DNA of 64,000 bases from contig NZ_BDAW01000048.1 of assembly GCF_001625085.1 (NCBI RefSeq), forward strand, positions 1 to 64,000, written 5' to 3'. Positions 62,157 to 64,000 of the stretch are shown here, in pieces (the first letter of the stretch is position 1; each line of letters opens with the position of its first letter). This stretch comes from Nocardia acidivorans NBRC 108247. Lineage in GTDB: Bacteria; Actinomycetota; Actinomycetes; Mycobacteriales; Mycobacteriaceae. Both the position numbers and the translations under genes were made by a program. A model generated the notes under the pieces. It worked only from the letters and a program-made list of their open reading frames with translations, did no database searches and had not been told where the DNA came from.

Positions 62157-63371
62157 GTGCGCACGACTGGCAGCCGCCTATTCACCAGTGAGTCCGTGAC
62201 CGAGGGTCATCCGGACAAGATCTGTGATGCCATCAGCGATTCCATCCTCGACGCGCTGCTCGCGGCCGATCCGCGCAGCCGTGTGGCGGTGGAGACCCTG
62301 GTCACCACCGGCCAGGTACACGTGGCCGGTGAGGTCACCACCTCGGCGTACGTGGATATCCCGACCATTGTGCGCGAGAAGGTCCTGGAGATCGGATACG
62401 ACTCCTCCGCAAAGGGTTTCGACGGTGCTTCCTGCGGCGTGAACATCGCCATCGGCGCGCAGTCCCCGGATATCGCACAGGGCGTGGACACCTCGCACGA
62501 GGCCCGCGTCGGCGGCGAGGACGATGACATCGCGCGTCAGGGCGCGGGCGATCAGGGTCTGATGTTCGGTTACGCCACCATCGAGACCCCCGAGCTGATG
62601 CCGCTGCCGATCTCGTTGGCGCACAAGCTTTCCCGTCGCCTGACCGAGGTCCGCAAGTCCGGTGTGCTGCCGTACCTGCGTCCCGACGGCAAGACCCAGG
62701 TCACCATCGAGTACGAGGGCGATATCCCCAAGCGGCTGGACACCGTGGTCATCTCGACCCAGCACGCGGCCGATATCGACCTGGACAACCTGCTCACCCC
62801 GGATATCCGCGAGAAGGTCGTCGACGCGGTGCTGGCCGAGCTGAACCTGCCGAATACGTTGGACACCTCCAACATTCGCCTGCTGGTCAACCCGACCGGT
62901 AAGTTCGTGCTCGGTGGTCCGATGGGTGATGCCGGTCTGACCGGTCGCAAGATCATCGTCGACACCTACGGCGGTATGGCCCGGCACGGTGGTGGCGCGT
63001 TCTCCGGTAAGGATCCGTCGAAGGTGGACCGTTCGGCCGCCTACGCCATGCGCTGGGTCGCCAAGAATGTCGTCGCCGCCGGACTCTCCGAGCGGGTCGA
63101 GGTTCAGGTCGCCTACGCCATCGGCAAGGCCGCCCCCGTCGGTCTGTTCGTGGAAACCTTCGGCACCGAGCAGATCGATCCGGCCAAGATCTCCGCCGCC
63201 ATCGGTGAGGTCTTCGACCTGCGCCCCGGCGCCATCATCCGCGATCTGGACCTGCTGCGCCCGATCTACGCACCCACCGCCGCGTACGGCCACTTCGGCC
63301 GCACCGATGTGGATCTGCCCTGGGAGCGCACCGACCGCGCGGAGAAGTTGCGCGCCGCCGCCGGTCTGTAA
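62157..63371 (+). CDS. metK: S-adenosylmethionine synthase
   Basis: A 404-residue enzyme making SAM from methionine and ATP. The first signature GAGDQGLMFGYA and the ATP loop GGGAFSGKDPSKVDRSAAY are present, and the N-terminal FTSESVTEGHPDKICDAISD is unmistakable. GTG 62157 was chosen over a longer frame from 62094 because the ribosome site GGGAGAGGGA is adjacent. priA begins right after its stop. Confidence 0.98.
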   Translation: MRTTGSRLFTSESVTEGHPDKICDAISDSILDALLAADPRSRVAVETLVTTGQVHVAGEVTTSAYVDIPTIVREKVLEIGYDSSAKGFDGASCGVNIAIGAQSPDIAQGVDTSHEARVGGEDDDIARQGAGDQGLMFGYATIETPELMPLPISLAHKLSRRLTEVRKSGVLPYLRPDGKTQVTIEYEGDIPKRLDTVVISTQHAADIDLDNLLTPDIREKVVDAVLAELNLPNTLDTSNIRLLVNPTGKFVLGGPMGDAGLTGRKIIVDTYGGMARHGGGAFSGKDPSKVDRSAAYAMRWVAKNVVAAGLSERVEVQVAYAIGKAAPVGLFVETFGTEQIDPAKISAAIGEVFDLRPGAIIRDLDLLRPIYAPTAAYGHFGRTDVDLPWERTDRAEKLRAAAGL

Positions 63372-64000
63372 TTGGCCGACACCGGACAGTCGTCGACGGG
63401 AGCGTCGAGCACGGAGCACCCCTCCGAGTTCGGCGCTCCCGCCGTCGTAGGCACACCCCGTCCCATCGCCCGGGTCCTGCCCCTGCTCGAACCCGCCCAC
63501 CTGGACCGCGATTTCGACTACCTGGTTCCCGCCGAACTGGACGCCGACGCCCAGCCGGGTGTGCGTGTCCGAGTCCGCTTCTCCGGCCGCCTGATCGACG
63601 GCTACCTCCTCGAACGCCTCGAAAAGACCGACCACGCGGGCAAACTCGTCCGCCTGGAACGCGTGGTCTCCCCTGAACCGGTCCTCACCCCGGAAATCCT
63701 GCGCCTCGTCACCGCCGTGGCCGCCCGCTACGCGGGCACCCGCGCCGACGTCCTGCGCCTGGCCATCCCACCCCGCCACGCCAAAACCGAAGCCGAGGGC
63801 ACCACCCCCGAACCCGCGACCCCGAAGAAACGCCGCACGAAAGCCGCCGCCGAACGGTTGGCAGCAGAACGCCTCGCCGCCGGACCGCCCCCCGTCGAAC
63901 TCGATGATCCCGCCGACCCGCCGACATCCGCGGACACCGAATCCGCTGCGATCACGGCCTCCGCCGGGACTGCCGCGCCAACGCGCGGGCATTCCGCACA
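63372..64000 (+). CDS. priA: Primosomal protein N' (PriA), 5' part
   Basis: TTG 63372 begins immediately after the metK TAA, and the frame is open to the window edge (209 codons). The N-terminal DNA-binding domain is clear: PIARVLPLLEPAHLDRDFDY, VPAELDADAQPGVRVRVRFS and LRLVTAVAARYAGTRADVLR. In actinobacteria PriA restarts stalled forks but often lacks an active helicase; that part is outside the window. A Pro/Ala/Glu-rich low-complexity insert begins near residue 140. Confidence 0.92.
   Translation, partial: MADTGQSSTGASSTEHPSEFGAPAVVGTPRPIARVLPLLEPAHLDRDFDYLVPAELDADAQPGVRVRVRFSGRLIDGYLLERLEKTDHAGKLVRLERVVSPEPVLTPEILRLVTAVAARYAGTRADVLRLAIPPRHAKTEAEGTTPEPATPKKRRTKAAAERLAAERLAAGPPPVELDDPADPPTSADTESAAITASAGTAAPTRGHSA

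Overview
The window is high-GC actinobacterial chromosome, most likely Nocardia or a close relative in the Mycobacteriales. Support: housekeeping gene order as in mycobacteria (alaS-ruvX-mltG-aroE, aroC-aroK-aroB, pepQ-efp-nusB, pyrR-pyrB-pyrC-X-carA-carB-pyrF, mIHF-gmk-rpoZ-coaBC-metK-priA), a type VII secretion-associated gene pair, mycobacterial IHF, SOS boxes of the actinobacterial GAAC-N4-GTTC type, and many leaderless or GTG-started genes. No rRNA, tRNA, CRISPR array, intact insertion sequence or replication origin was seen.

Layout. 1-1.5 kb: ESX-associated small protein and a partial Ala/Pro-rich partner. 1.7-6.9 kb: extended SDR behind a KstR-like box, a LexA-box-controlled radical SAM protein, and korA-korB. 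6.9-12.5 kb: secreted Pro-rich protein, an MFS remnant, a zinc metallopeptidase, aspS, and a Pro/Gly-rich membrane protein. 12.7-18.9 kb: kinase-like protein, alkaline phosphatase D remnant, rarA, a two-domain VOC protein, a cytochrome P450 and a hexapeptide acetyltransferase. 18.9-24.4 kb: overlapping run alaS-ruvX-mltG-aroE. 24.5-26.2 kb: a Cys-rich regulator with a DUF3291 gene, and a small membrane protein. 26.3-33.5 kb: shikimate genes aroC-aroK-aroB on the minus strand, where AroK carries an unusual ~300-residue Arg/Gly-rich tail, an orphan prepilin peptidase, then pepQ-efp-nusB. 33.8-39 kb: accessory island with a resolvase fragment, TetR with tandem operators, Tat lipoprotein hydrolase, MFS fragment, SDR, quinone oxidoreductase and palindromic repeats. 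39-42.4 kb: a VWA / adenylosuccinate-synthetase-like / NrtR-like module behind a 23-bp palindrome; this is the best candidate for an undescribed system. 42.4-48.2 kb: assorted oxidoreductases, an SOS-box AlkB-like dioxygenase, and decayed regulators. 48.6-57.5 kb: complete de novo pyrimidine operon except pyrD, led by a PyrR-binding RNA loop. 57.5-64 kb: patatin-like protein, VOC protein, mIHF, gmk, rpoZ, coaBC, metK and the start of priA.

How it works together. The pyr operon makes UMP from bicarbonate, glutamine and aspartate, with PyrR as feedback regulator. The aro genes make chorismate; aroD/aroQ is absent from its usual place. Two SOS boxes with identical arms (TAGAAC/GTTCGA) precede repair-like genes (radical SAM and AlkB-like), and rarA has a promoter resembling the RecA-independent damage promoter, so DNA-damage control recurs in the window. 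Several gene remnants (DHA2 MFS, PhoD, MarR, TetR, resolvase) show that the accessory stretches are decaying. Most convergent gene ends are punctuated by hairpins or by a dispersed palindromic repeat found four times.
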